64,000 nucleotides of DNA, from positions 62,001 to 126,000 of the forward strand of contig NZ_JAIQDJ010000004.1 of assembly GCF_020034655.1 (NCBI RefSeq), written 5' to 3'. The notes beneath the pieces are model-generated. The model did not search any database. It saw only the letters and a list, made by a program, of their open reading frames with translations, and was not told the DNA's origin. Of this stretch, positions 1 through 8,293 are shown in pieces; the stretch's first letter is position 1, and the number at the start of each line of letters is the position of its first letter. The position numbers and the translations under genes were made by a program. The stretch comes from Thermomonas beijingensis. Its GTDB lineage: Bacteria; Pseudomonadota; Gammaproteobacteria; Xanthomonadales; Xanthomonadaceae.

Positions 1-533
1 GCACATCGCCGGAAATGGTGTTGCCAGTGGATGCGCACACGCCAGACCCCGCGCATGAAACCGATCCCGTCAAACAAGACGCGATCACCCGCGCGCTGCA
101 CTACATGGGCTTGCACGCCAATCAGCCGATCACCTCGATCCGGTTGGATCGTATTTTTATTGGCTCGTGTACCAATGCCCGCATCGAGGATTTGCGCGCC
201 GCCGCCGCCGTTGCCAATGGCCGCAAAGTGGCCGCGTCCATCAAACAAGCCTTGGTGGTGCCGGGCTCCGGTTTGGTGAAAGCGCAGGCCGAGCGCGAAG
301 GGCTGGATAAAATTTTTATCGATGCCGGGTTTGAATGGCGCGAGCCGGGGTGCTCGATGTGCTTGGCGATGAACCCCGACCGCCTGCAAGCCGGCGAGCA
401 CTGTGCGTCCACCTCCAACCGCAATTTCGAAGGCCGCCAAGGCAACGGCGGCCGCACCCATCTGGTCAGCCCGGCGATGGCCGCCGCCGCTGCGATTGCC
501 GGCCACTTCATCGACGTGCGAGCCCTGCAATGA
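1..533 (+). CDS. leuC: 3-isopropylmalate dehydratase large subunit, 3' part only
   Basis: This is the C-terminal part of the aconitase-family subunit that, with LeuD, isomerises 2-isopropylmalate to 3-isopropylmalate in leucine synthesis. The gene is cut by the left edge; the reading frame is open from base 3. All three cysteines that hold the catalytic [4Fe-4S] cluster are visible: one in FIGSCTNAR and two in [13 protein letters not shown]. The C-terminal [16 protein letters not shown] block is typical of the family. The stop codon overlaps the leuD start in an ATGA, so the two subunits are probably translationally coupled. The identification is secure; only the start is unknown. Confidence 0.97.
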   Translation, partial: TSPEMVLPVDAHTPDPAHETDPVKQDAITRALHYMGLHANQPITSIRLDRIFIGSCTNARIEDLRAAAAVANGRKVAASIKQALVVPGSGLVKAQAEREGLDKIFIDAGFEWREPGCSMCLAMNPDRLQAGEHCASTSNRNFEGRQGNGGRTHLVSPAMAAAAAIAGHFIDVRALQ

Positions 534-1171
534 CGCCTTTTACCCAACACACCGGCATGGTGGTGCCGCTGGATCGTGCCAATGTGGATACCGACCAGAT
601 CATCCCCAAACAATTTTTGAAGTCGATCAAACGCACGGGCTTTGGCCCCAACCTGTTCGACCCGTGGCGCTATCTGGATGAGGGCCAACCGGGGCAAGAT
701 TGCAGCACGCGCCCGCTGAACCCCGATTTTGTGCTGAATGCGCCGCGCTACCAGGGGGCCAGCGTATTACTGGCGCGGGAAAACTTTGGTTGCGGTTCCA
801 GCCGCGAACACGCCCCGTGGGCCTTGGCCGAGTATGGTTTTCGCGCCATCATCGCGCCCAGTTTTGCCGATATTTTTTATAACAATAGTTTCAAAAATGG
901 CCTGTTGCCCATCGTGCTGGACAAAGCCGCCATCGACACCCTGTTTACCCAATGCGACGCCAGCGAGGGCTATACGTTGCGCATTGATCTGGACGCACAA
1001 ACCGTCACCCGCCCGGAGGGTGTGGCGCATACCTTTGCCGTCGATGCCTTCCGCAAACATTGCCTACTCAATGGGCTGGACGATATCGGCCTGACCCTGC
1101 AAGACCAAGCCGCCATCGAGGCGTTTGAAACCCGCCACCGCACTGCGCGGCCGTGGTTGTTTGGGAGGTAG
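530..1171 (+). CDS. leuD: 3-isopropylmalate dehydratase small subunit
   Basis: Small subunit (213 aa, normal length) that carries the swivel domain and pairs with LeuC. Family blocks are easy to see: [13 protein letters not shown] near the N-terminus, [18 protein letters not shown] in the middle, and the [16 protein letters not shown] segment. Its ATG overlaps the leuC stop by four bases. The gene converges on leuB, which is unusual because leuCD and leuB are co-directional in many relatives. The TAG stop lies inside a GTAGGGGCG repeat arm that begins at 1168. Confidence 0.98.
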   Translation: MTPFTQHTGMVVPLDRANVDTDQIIPKQFLKSIKRTGFGPNLFDPWRYLDEGQPGQDCSTRPLNPDFVLNAPRYQGASVLLARENFGCGSSREHAPWALAEYGFRAIIAPSFADIFYNNSFKNGLLPIVLDKAAIDTLFTQCDASEGYTLRIDLDAQTVTRPEGVAHTFAVDAFRKHCLLNGLDDIGLTLQDQAAIEAFETRHRTARPWLFGR

Positions 1172-1213
1172 GGGCGACGGGCTTGCACGGACGGGTTTCA
1201 AACCCGCCCCTGC
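1168..1213. repeat. Imperfect inverted repeat between leuD and leuB
   Basis: Arms GTAGGGGCG (1168-1176) and CGCCCCTGC (1205-1213) pair with one mismatch. Inside them a second inverted repeat, CGGGTTT (1192-1198) and AAACCCG (1200-1206), surrounds a single base. The element fills the gap between the convergent leuD and leuB genes and supplies the leuD stop codon. It could form a bidirectional terminator-like hairpin, but it has no clear T-tract. It resembles short dispersed repeats of Xanthomonadaceae; that resemblance is from memory and not tested. Confidence 0.55.
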
Positions 1214-1229
1214 GGGTCACGCGATCTCC

Positions 1230-2315
1230 TCAATCCCGCAACGCCAACACCTGGCAGCCTTGCTGGCGTTCCAGCACGGCGGCGGTGGCGGTGTGGGTGC
1301 TGACGGCGTGACCTTGTGTGGCAAGGTCGGCGGTGAAGACGCCGGCTTCGAGAGCTTCGGCAACGGATGTTTCGACGCATTGCGCTTCTGCTTCCAGCCC
1401 CAGTGAATGCCGCAACAGCAAGGCGGCGCTGAGAATGGTGGCGTAGGGGTTGGCGATGCCTTTGCCGGCGATGTCGGGGGCGCTGCCGTGGATGGGTTCG
1501 TAGATGCCGACCTTGCCATCGCCCAGTGAAGCACTGGGCAGCAGGCCCAGTGAGCCGGCCAGCATCGACGCCTCGTCGGTAAGGATGTCGCCAAACATGT
1601 TTTCGGTGACGATCACGTCGTACTCGCGCGGGCGTGCCAGCAAATGCATCGCCATCGAATCGACCAGTTGATGCTCCAGCGTGACATCGGGAAATTCCTC
1701 GCGCACCACGCGGCTGGTGACGTCGCGCCATAGGCGTGAGGTTTCCAGCACATTGGCTTTATCCACCGAGGTCAGTTTGCCGCTGCGGCTGCGCGCCAAG
1801 GTGGCGGCGTGGCGCACCACGCGTTCGATTTCGACAACGCTGTAGCGACACAGGTCGGAGGCATCGGTGGCGCTGCGGGTTTTTTCGCCAAAATAAATGC
1901 CGCCGGTGAGTTCACGTACCACCATCACATCCACGCCTTGCAGCAGATGCGGTTTGATGGGCGATGCGCCCAGCGTGGCCGCGTGCGGTTTGACCGGGCG
2001 CAGGTTGGAATACAAGCCCAGTGCTTTGCGGATGGCCAGCAGGCCTTGCTCGGGGCGCACCTTGGCATTGGGGTCTGACCACTTGGGCCCGCCCACGGCA
2101 CCCAGCAACACCGCATCGGCGTGCTGTGCGGCGTGCAACGTCGCGTCGGGCAGCGGCGTGCCGGTGGCGTCGATGGCGGCACCGCCGATCAACTGTTCAT
2201 CAAACTGGAACTCATGGCCGAAGCGCTGGGCCACGCATTGCAACACTTCGACCGCAGCGGCGGTGACTTCCGGGCCGATGCCGTCACCTGGCAAGACAAG
2301 AATATGGGCTTTCAT
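1230..2315 (-). CDS. leuB: 3-isopropylmalate dehydrogenase
   Basis: NAD-dependent oxidative decarboxylase (361 aa) that makes 2-oxoisocaproate from 3-isopropylmalate, the third step of leucine synthesis. The chain opens with [13 protein letters not shown] and contains the substrate and metal signature [19 protein letters not shown] and the NAD-binding [14 protein letters not shown] segment. The ATG is preceded by AGGGAAC as ribosome binding site, 20 bases beyond the leuA stop, so it should be the last gene of the ilvC-ilvG-ilvM-ilvA-leuA-leuB operon. It converges with leuCD. Confidence 0.98.
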   Translation of the reverse strand: MKAHILVLPGDGIGPEVTAAAVEVLQCVAQRFGHEFQFDEQLIGGAAIDATGTPLPDATLHAAQHADAVLLGAVGGPKWSDPNAKVRPEQGLLAIRKALGLYSNLRPVKPHAATLGASPIKPHLLQGVDVMVVRELTGGIYFGEKTRSATDASDLCRYSVVEIERVVRHAATLARSRSGKLTSVDKANVLETSRLWRDVTSRVVREEFPDVTLEHQLVDSMAMHLLARPREYDVIVTENMFGDILTDEASMLAGSLGLLPSASLGDGKVGIYEPIHGSAPDIAGKGIANPYATILSAALLLRHSLGLEAEAQCVETSVAEALEAGVFTADLATQGHAVSTHTATAAVLERQQGCQVLALRD

Positions 2316-2335
2316 GGTGTTCCCTGGAAAATGGA

Positions 2336-3874
2336 TTAAGCGAAGGCCGGTACGCGCTGCATGGCATAGCTGCGCAGCAGGCGGTTGGCAACCTCCAGCC
2401 AGGCAATCGCGGAGGCTTCCAGCACGTCGCGGCTGGTGCCTTGACCGCTGAACGTTTCGCCGCCGATGCGTGCGCTGAGGTTGGCCTCGCCGCGGGCGTC
2501 GCGGCCGATGCCCATGCTGTGCACTTCATAGCTTTCCAGTTCGAAATCCACACCGGCAGCCTTGGCCAGTGCGGCAAACAGCGCCGCAATCGGGCCGTCG
2601 CCGCTGGCATCCTGCTTGACGCGGTGGCCATCGGGATCCGACAGTTCCACATGCGCACGGGTATGTTGGCCCTCGTCGATCAAACTCATCGAGGCGATGC
2701 GCCAGCCGGTATCACCGTGGTCGCCGGCCACCAGCCGCAGCAAGTCGGCATCACTCACCACATGCTGGGTGTGGGTCAGTGCCTTTGCCTGCGCGATGAC
2801 CAGATCCAGCTGTGCATCGTCCAATACATGCCCTAACGCGCGCAGACGGTCGGCCACCGCCGCACGGCCACTGTGGCGGCCCAGCACCAATTGCGATGCC
2901 GGCCAGCCCACATCTTGCGGGTGCATGATTTCGTAGGTGTCGCGGTTTTTCAGCATGCCGTGTTGATGGATGCCGGACTCATGCGCAAAGGCATTCAAGC
3001 CGACGATGGCTTTGTTGCGCTGCACTTGGATGCCGGTGATGCGCGACAGCAGGCGCGAGGTGTCCAGCAGTTTGGGGGTGGTGATGCCGGTGTCCACGCC
3101 GTACCACCCTTGGCGCACTTTCAGCGCCATCACCAATTCTTCCAGCGCGGCATTGCCGGCGCGTTCGCCGATGCCGTTGATGGTGCACTCCACTTGCCGC
3201 GCGCCGCCCTCAATGGCGGCCAGCGAGTTGGCCACCGCCAGTCCAAGATCGTTGTGGCAGTGCGCACTGAACACCACGCCATCGGCACCTTGTACATTGG
3301 CGCGCAGGTAGCGGAACAATTCGCGGATTTCATCGGGCGTGGCATAGCCCACGGTATCGGGCACATTCAAGGTAGTGGCACCGGTGGCCACCGCAGCATT
3401 GAAAAGTTCAACCAAAAAATCACGCTCGGTGCGAAACGCATCTTCGGCCGAAAACTCGACATCATCCACATGCTTGCGTGCCAGTGTGACGCCCATGATG
3501 GCGTGCTCGATCACTTGCTCGCGGCTCATGTTCAATTTGTATTGGCGATGCAGCGGGCTGCTGGAAATAAATACGTGGATGCGTGGGGATTCGGCACGCT
3601 CCAATGCGCGCGCGCAGGCTTCGATATCGCCTTCGTGGCAGCGTGCCAGTGCGGCAATCGACGCGCCGCGCACATCGCGGGCGATGGTCTGCACCGCGCT
3701 GTAGTCGGCCGGCGAGCTATTGGGAAAACCGGCTTCAATCACGTCCACGCCCAGCTCGGCCAAGGCGTGGGCGAAGGCGATTTTTTGCGCGCCGCTCATG
3801 GTGAAGCCGGGCGATTGTTCGCCGTCGCGCAGGCTGGTATCGAAAATGCGGATACGGTTGTTGGGACTGTTCAT
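2336..3874 (-). CDS. leuA: 2-isopropylmalate synthase
   Basis: First committed enzyme of leucine synthesis, condensing acetyl-CoA with 2-oxoisovalerate (512 aa). The N-terminal TIM barrel begins with [16 protein letters not shown]; the metal-binding HxH is in [16 protein letters not shown], followed by [13 protein letters not shown]. The last ~120 residues form the regulatory domain through which leucine inhibits the enzyme in this family. The start at 3874 was chosen because the protein begins just before the conserved block and its ATG forms an ATGA overlap with the ilvA stop. The longer open frame upstream lies inside ilvA. Confidence 0.98.
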   Translation of the reverse strand: MNSPNNRIRIFDTSLRDGEQSPGFTMSGAQKIAFAHALAELGVDVIEAGFPNSSPADYSAVQTIARDVRGASIAALARCHEGDIEACARALERAESPRIHVFISSSPLHRQYKLNMSREQVIEHAIMGVTLARKHVDDVEFSAEDAFRTERDFLVELFNAAVATGATTLNVPDTVGYATPDEIRELFRYLRANVQGADGVVFSAHCHNDLGLAVANSLAAIEGGARQVECTINGIGERAGNAALEELVMALKVRQGWYGVDTGITTPKLLDTSRLLSRITGIQVQRNKAIVGLNAFAHESGIHQHGMLKNRDTYEIMHPQDVGWPASQLVLGRHSGRAAVADRLRALGHVLDDAQLDLVIAQAKALTHTQHVVSDADLLRLVAGDHGDTGWRIASMSLIDEGQHTRAHVELSDPDGHRVKQDASGDGPIAALFAALAKAAGVDFELESYEVHSMGIGRDARGEANLSARIGGETFSGQGTSRDVLEASAIAWLEVANRLLRSYAMQRVPAFA

Positions 3875-4974
3875 GCGGGAAGCTCTTCTGTGCGGGAAAC
3901 GCGCGGCTTGCGCGGCGTTGGGAGGGTATGTGAAAGACTGGACAGCAAGCCGGCAGGCAGTGCGCTTGGCAGCGCTGCCGGCGGCATAAGTCGCTCCTGT
4001 TTGCGTTGGCGCGGTTTGCGCGGCGGCCGCGGGCGCACGTCTTGCAGCAGGCTGGCCAGCACGCCGGCATCCAGATTGCCGCCGGACACCACCGCGCATT
4101 TGCGCTTGGCGGCGATGCGCTTGCCGGCGGCCAGCGCCAGCGCACCCGCGCCTTCGGCAATTACATGTTCTTCCAGCGCCAAGCGCACCAGGGTTTCGCG
4201 TAGTTCGGCTTCGCGCACGATAACGACATCATCCAGCAGCTCACGCAGCACGCGCCGGGTCAGTTGTCCGGGTTCTTTCACTTTCACGCCATCGGCCAAG
4301 GTGGCCACCGGCTCAAGGATGCGGTCATCGCCACGCAATGCGCGCGCCATTGCATCCACGCCTTCCACTTGCGCGCCGATCACCCGCACACCTTGTGATT
4401 TCAGTGCCAGCACCACGCCCGCCGCCAGGCCGCCGCCGCCAATCGGCACGATCACCACATCCGGCGACAACACGCTGGCAATTTCCAGCCCCACCGTGCC
4501 TTGCCCGGCAATCACGTCGGGATCATCGAATGCCGACAGCAGGCGGTAGTCGTGCTGCGCGGCCAACTCGGCGGCAAATGCTTTGGCTTCGTCATAGCTC
4601 TCGCCATGCAAGCGCACGGTGGCGCCCCAATGCGCCACGCCGGCAATCTTGGTTTGCGGTGCGCAGCGCGGCATCACCGTGATCGCTTGCAGGCCAAGCC
4701 GGTACGCCGCCCATGCCAAACCTTGCGCGTGGTTGCCGGCCGAGGCGGCAATGGTAGGGCGGTTGTCGCCACGTTCGCGCGCGGCCAGCAGCGCGTTCAG
4801 CGCGCCGCGCACTTTGTACGAGCCGGTGCGCTGCAGGTTTTCCAGTTTCAACCAGCAGCCAAAACGTTCGGCGTAATGGGTGGGGGTAATGTCCAGATAG
4901 CGGCGCAAACGGGCCTGTGCTGCCAGGACATCACTGGCAGAAACAGCTGAGGCGATGGCTACGGAGGGCTCCAT
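3871..4974 (-). CDS. ilvA: Threonine dehydratase, short form without ACT domain
   Basis: PLP enzyme (367 aa) converting threonine to 2-oxobutyrate for isoleucine synthesis. The PLP lysine is in [12 protein letters not shown], the substrate loop in [14 protein letters not shown], and the phosphate-cupping glycine loop in [11 protein letters not shown]. The catalytic fold ends near [18 protein letters not shown]; about 45 basic, proline-rich residues follow with no recognisable domain. The C-terminal ACT-type regulatory domains of E. coli IlvA are absent. The chosen start (MEPSVAIAS) leaves 22 bases after ilvM. The stop overlaps leuA. It could equally be named a catabolic-type threonine ammonia-lyase; the operon says it is biosynthetic. 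Confidence 0.95.
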   Translation of the reverse strand: MEPSVAIASAVSASDVLAAQARLRRYLDITPTHYAERFGCWLKLENLQRTGSYKVRGALNALLAARERGDNRPTIAASAGNHAQGLAWAAYRLGLQAITVMPRCAPQTKIAGVAHWGATVRLHGESYDEAKAFAAELAAQHDYRLLSAFDDPDVIAGQGTVGLEIASVLSPDVVIVPIGGGGLAAGVVLALKSQGVRVIGAQVEGVDAMARALRGDDRILEPVATLADGVKVKEPGQLTRRVLRELLDDVVIVREAELRETLVRLALEEHVIAEGAGALALAAGKRIAAKRKCAVVSGGNLDAGVLASLLQDVRPRPPRKPRQRKQERLMPPAALPSALPAGLLSSLSHTLPTPRKPRVSRTEELPA

Positions 4975-4996
4975 CAGCAGACTGCGCTGTGCATGG

Positions 4997-5233
4997 TTAC
5001 GCGCATGGTTGCACCTCGACCGCAAGGCAGTCGTAGAGCTTGGCCAGCTGGTGTTGCAGGCCTTCGGCTTCGCGTTCACCTTCCACCGTCATGCGCAACT
5101 GCCAGCGCTCGCCATCGGCATGCGCATGGCCATCCACCGACAGCGGTGCAAAACCGCGGCGTTCGGCTGTGCCCAGCACGCGGGTCAGTGCACCTTCGGC
5201 ACGACGCAAGGTCAACTCAAGCTGGTAGCGCAT
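4997..5233 (-). CDS. ilvM: Acetolactate synthase small subunit, IlvM type
   Basis: A 78-residue single ACT-domain protein of the IlvM type that activates the large catalytic subunit of acetohydroxyacid synthase. It starts MRYQLELTLRRAEGALTRVL, the usual beta strand and helix opening of an ACT fold. It overlaps the 3' end of ilvG by 17 bases, which favours equimolar synthesis. It is much shorter than IlvN/IlvH (about 160 aa), so valine feedback may be weak or absent, as with E. coli IlvM; this last point is inference. Confidence 0.9.
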   Translation of the reverse strand: MRYQLELTLRRAEGALTRVLGTAERRGFAPLSVDGHAHADGERWQLRMTVEGEREAEGLQHQLAKLYDCLAVEVQPCA

Positions 5234-6932
5234 GGGGGGTCTCTTTGGGTGAGGAAGCGTCGTCGATCATTTGCGCGTTATTGCGGTTGGGTGGCACCAG
5301 TGGCCACACATTGGCGGTGGTGTCGATGGCCACATGCAGCAGTGCCGGGCCTTTTGCAGCCAGCAGTGCGGCGATGGCGGTATCCACGTCTCCGGCGCGA
5401 TCCACATGCAGGGCTTCGATGCCGAAGGCGGTGGCCAAGGCGATGAAGTCGGGGTTGTCGGACAGGTCGATTTCCGAATAACGCTGTTCGAAAAATAGCT
5501 CCTGCCACTGCCGCACCATGCCCAGTGCCTGGTTGTCCAACAGCACGATCTTCACCGGCAGGTTGTAGCGGCGCAGGGTGGCCAGCTCCTGGATGTTCAT
5601 CTGGATCGAGCCATCGCCACTGACGCAGATCACTTGCGCAGTGCGGTCTTGCAGTTGCGCACCGATGGCGGCCGGCAGGCCAAAGCCCATCGCGCCGAGT
5701 GCGCCCGAAGTCAGGTGTTTGCGTGGGTGCTGCATTTGCCAGTGCTGTGCCACCCACATTTGATGCTGACCCACATCGCAGACCACGAATGCATCGGCGG
5801 CAGTTTCCGATAGCCGCTTCAACAAGGCTGGCGCATACACGGTGGCACCAGGGGCGTCGTAGCGCGGTGCAAATTGCAATGCACGTTGCTGGCATTGGCT
5901 GCGCCAGGCCTTGCGTGCTGGGCCGTTGCGGCCATGCAGATGCGCTGCACACGCCAAGGTCAGCTTGGCCAAGGTGGTACAAATATCGCCACGCACACCG
6001 GCATCGGCCACCCGCAATTTGCCGATTTCGCAGGCATCCACATCCATATGCACCACACGCGCATGTGGCGCGAACTCGGCCAGTTTGCCGGTGGCGCGGT
6101 CATCAAAGCGCGCACCCACCACAATCAGCAAATCGGCCTCTTGCACGGCCAGATTGGCCGCGCGCGAGCCGTGCATGCCCAGCATGCCCAAGTTCAACGG
6201 GTGCTTGGATGACAGTGCGCCCAAGCCTTTCAGGGTCAGCACGGTGGGGATTTGGGTGGCATCCACGAAGGTACGGAAGTCCTGCACGGCATCGCCCAGG
6301 GCAATGCCGCCACCGCCGTAGATCACCGGCCGCTGGGCCAATGAGATCAAGGCCAAGGCTTCGTGCAGCGAGGCATCCTTGGGCGCCTCGACATCGTCGA
6401 TGGGCTGCGGCACATGCGGTGGCAGATGGCTGGCATCGGCGTTTTGCACATCCTTGGGCAGGTCGATCAACACCGGCCCGGGGCGACCACTGCGGGCGAG
6501 GCGAAAGGCTTCACCAACAATGTTTGGCAATTCGTCCACGCTACGCGCCAGAAAGCTGTGCTTGACCATCGGGAAGCTCATCCCGAATACGTCGAGTTCT
6601 TGGAATGCATCGGTGCCCATCAAGCCGGTGGGCACCTGTCCGGTGATGGCCACCATCGGCACCGAGTCCACCAGTGCATCGGCAATGCCAGTGAACAGGT
6701 TGGTGGCACCCGGGCCGGAGGTGGCCACGCACACCCCCACGCGCCCGCTGGCACGCGCATAGCCATTGGCGGCAAACGCGGCACCTTGTTCGTGGCGAAC
6801 CAGCACGTGCTGGAGTTCGGGCACGTCGTACAGCGCATCGTAGAACGGCATGATCGCGCCACCCGGATACCCGAACAGCGTGTCCACCCCTTCTGCAACC
6901 AAGGCTTGCGCCAACCAGCGGGCACCGTTCAT
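5217..6932 (-). CDS. ilvG: Acetolactate synthase large subunit
   Basis: Thiamine diphosphate and FAD-dependent catalytic subunit (571 aa) making 2-acetolactate and 2-aceto-2-hydroxybutyrate, the first common step of valine/leucine and isoleucine synthesis. Visible motifs are the N-terminal FGYPGGAIMPFYDAL, the cofactor glutamate in VRHEQGAAFAANGYAR, and the ThDP/Mg motif SGDGSIQMNIQEL. The ATG at 6932 shares one base with the ilvC stop (TAATG), so the start is confident. The open frame continues upstream into ilvC but that part is not coding. Confidence 0.98.
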   Translation of the reverse strand: MNGARWLAQALVAEGVDTLFGYPGGAIMPFYDALYDVPELQHVLVRHEQGAAFAANGYARASGRVGVCVATSGPGATNLFTGIADALVDSVPMVAITGQVPTGLMGTDAFQELDVFGMSFPMVKHSFLARSVDELPNIVGEAFRLARSGRPGPVLIDLPKDVQNADASHLPPHVPQPIDDVEAPKDASLHEALALISLAQRPVIYGGGGIALGDAVQDFRTFVDATQIPTVLTLKGLGALSSKHPLNLGMLGMHGSRAANLAVQEADLLIVVGARFDDRATGKLAEFAPHARVVHMDVDACEIGKLRVADAGVRGDICTTLAKLTLACAAHLHGRNGPARKAWRSQCQQRALQFAPRYDAPGATVYAPALLKRLSETAADAFVVCDVGQHQMWVAQHWQMQHPRKHLTSGALGAMGFGLPAAIGAQLQDRTAQVICVSGDGSIQMNIQELATLRRYNLPVKIVLLDNQALGMVRQWQELFFEQRYSEIDLSDNPDFIALATAFGIEALHVDRAGDVDTAIAALLAAKGPALLHVAIDTTANVWPLVPPNRNNAQMIDDASSPKETPHALPA

Positions 6933-7930
6933 TACGCGGCCTCGCTCTGTTTGGCGGTGGTATTGGCGGCTTGCGAGGTGCTCAGCCATTGCATATTGGC
7001 GCGCAGTTGCTTGCCCACGGTTTCGATCGGATGATCCAGATCGGCCTGTTTCATCGCCTTGTAATTGGCATTGCCGGCGGCATATTCGGCGATCCATTGA
7101 CGTGCGAAGGTGCCGTCCTGGATTTCTGCCAGCACCTTGCGCATTTGCGCGCGGGTGTTGTCATCCACCACGTAATTGCCGCGAGTCAATGCGCCGTACT
7201 GCGCGGTTTCGCTGATGAATTCATGCATGCGCGTGACGCCACCTTCGTAGAACAAATCCACGATCAGCTTCAGCTCATGCAGGCATTCGTAGTAGGCGAC
7301 TTCGGGCTGATAGCCGGCTTCCACCAGGGTTTCCCAGCCGGCCTGCACCAGCTTGGTGGCACCGCCGCACAGCACGGCTTGTTCGCCAAACAGATCGGTT
7401 TCGGTTTCTTCCTTGAAGCTGGTCTTGATCGCGTTCTGGCGCGCACCACCAATGCCGGCGCAGTAGGTCAGCGCCAATTGTTCGGCCTTGCCGCTGGTGT
7501 CTTGGTGCACCGCATACACCGACGGCACGCCACGGCCGATTTCGTATTCGCGACGCACCAAGGCACCCGGGCCCTTGGGTGCCACCAGCACCACATCGAG
7601 GTCTGCGCGTGGGCTGATCTGGCCGTAATGCACGTTGAAGCCATGCGCAAACAGCAGGCACGCGCCCTTGGCCATATTCGGCTCCAGCACTTCGCCATAC
7701 AGCTGCGGCTGCACCATGTCGGGGGTCAGCACCGCCACGATGTCGGCGTCTTTCACCGCGTCGGCCGGCGTTTTCACGGTGAAGCCATCGGCCTTGGCTT
7801 TCAGCTCGGTGGGGCCGCCGGGGCGCAGGCCCACGGTGACATCGAAGCCGGAGTCACGCAGGTTGAGCGCATGTGCGCGGCCTTGGCTACCGTAGCCGAC
7901 GATGGTGATGCGGGGTTTGTTGCTGGTCAT
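6932..7930 (-). CDS. ilvC: Ketol-acid reductoisomerase
   Basis: NADPH-dependent isomeroreductase (332 aa, short class I form) acting on the acetohydroxy acids made by IlvG/IlvM. The Rossmann fingerprint [21 protein letters not shown] opens the protein, [18 protein letters not shown] marks the active site, and the metal-binding Asp/Glu pair is in [16 protein letters not shown]. The start MTSNKPRIT at 7930 has AGGA ten bases upstream; a longer frame from 7969 would overlap the attenuator side. It is the first structural gene of the reverse operon, 44 bases after the attenuator T-tract. Confidence 0.98.
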   Translation of the reverse strand: MTSNKPRITIVGYGSQGRAHALNLRDSGFDVTVGLRPGGPTELKAKADGFTVKTPADAVKDADIVAVLTPDMVQPQLYGEVLEPNMAKGACLLFAHGFNVHYGQISPRADLDVVLVAPKGPGALVRREYEIGRGVPSVYAVHQDTSGKAEQLALTYCAGIGGARQNAIKTSFKEETETDLFGEQAVLCGGATKLVQAGWETLVEAGYQPEVAYYECLHELKLIVDLFYEGGVTRMHEFISETAQYGALTRGNYVVDDNTRAQMRKVLAEIQDGTFARQWIAEYAAGNANYKAMKQADLDHPIETVGKQLRANMQWLSTSQAANTTAKQSEAA

Positions 7931-7973
7931 TGCGGTGGTTCCTGTTGGGAGAGGTTGGTAAAGACCCAAAACG

Positions 7974-8004
7974 AAAAACCCCGCACCTTGCGATGCGGGG
8001 TTTT
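7974..8004 (-). terminator. Attenuator terminator hairpin of the ilvC operon
   Basis: On the reverse strand the arms CCCCGCA (8000-7994) and TGCGGGG (7985-7979) enclose an eight-base loop and run straight into TTTTT (7978-7974). This intrinsic terminator lies between the leader peptide stop and the ilvC start. An upstream copy of the second arm, TGCGGG at 8052-8047 in the leader coding sequence, can pair with the first arm and form the competing antiterminator. Confidence 0.85.
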
Positions 8005-8030
8005 CGATTTTGGCGTTGTGCGTTTGTTGC

Positions 8031-8132
8031 TTACACGCCGGATCGTCCCGCAGATGTGGGCGGAATAATGAGTACGAGTACGAGCGCGCTTGCCGCCGAA
8101 AGGGCGGTCACGGAAGGTGTCGGCAGGGGCAT
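8031..8132 (-). CDS. ilv operon leader peptide (attenuation)
   Basis: A 33-residue open frame (a 38-residue version begins at 8147) whose second half reads [19 protein letters not shown]. Seven consecutive codons are Leu, Val, Leu, Val, Leu, Ile, Ile, exactly the three end products of the downstream ilv-leu operon. The peptide is followed by the terminator hairpin 7974-8004. Just after the control codons a small hairpin, CCGC (8063-8060) with GCGG (8051-8048), would hold the sequence that otherwise pairs with the terminator's first arm. Ribosome stalling at the control codons would free it. Neither candidate ATG has a strong ribosome binding site. Confidence 0.78.
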   Translation of the reverse strand: MPLPTPSVTALSAASALVLVLIIPPTSAGRSGV

Positions 8133-8213
8133 GTGGCGTTGCAACATAATTGCAGGAAAACACGCTAGGATCGGGTTTGTCAAGCCTCGCGCAAAAATAA
8201 TCCGGAGCCGCAA

Positions 8214-8235
8214 AACGATTTCATCTGAAATCGTT
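8214..8235. promoter_or_regulatory. Perfect 10+10 palindrome upstream of ilvD
   Basis: AACGATTTCA (8214-8223), two bases, then TGAAATCGTT (8226-8235). A second small palindrome, GAAAGCTTTC, follows directly at 8236-8245. The element lies in the 160-base gap between the ilvC leader and ilvD, 59 bases before the ilvD start. It could be a dimeric repressor or activator site, or an mRNA hairpin in the ilvD 5' leader. The factor is not recognisable from sequence. Confidence 0.5.
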
Positions 8236-8293
8236 GAAAGCTTTCTGCACCAAGGCTTTCATGATTCTTCCCCACTGGAATTGAGCACCCTTC

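Noticed and set aside
3875-4099. N-terminal extension of leuA by 75 residues
   Set aside because: The extension lies inside ilvA, is arginine/alanine-rich without LeuA similarity, and the ATGA overlap at 3871-3874 gives a better start.
2873-4549. A 558-codon forward open frame
   Set aside because: It lies antisense to leuA and ilvA, both with full sets of family motifs. Long antisense frames are expected in GC-rich DNA, and the translation has no recognisable domain.
6971-8068. A 365-codon forward open frame opposite ilvC
   Set aside because: ilvC is certain from its cofactor and active-site motifs; this frame also runs through the attenuator.
7927-8163. A 78-codon reverse frame across the ilvC leader
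   Set aside because: It would translate through the terminator hairpin and overlap the ilvC start out of frame; the shorter frame with the run of Leu/Val/Ile codons explains the region better.
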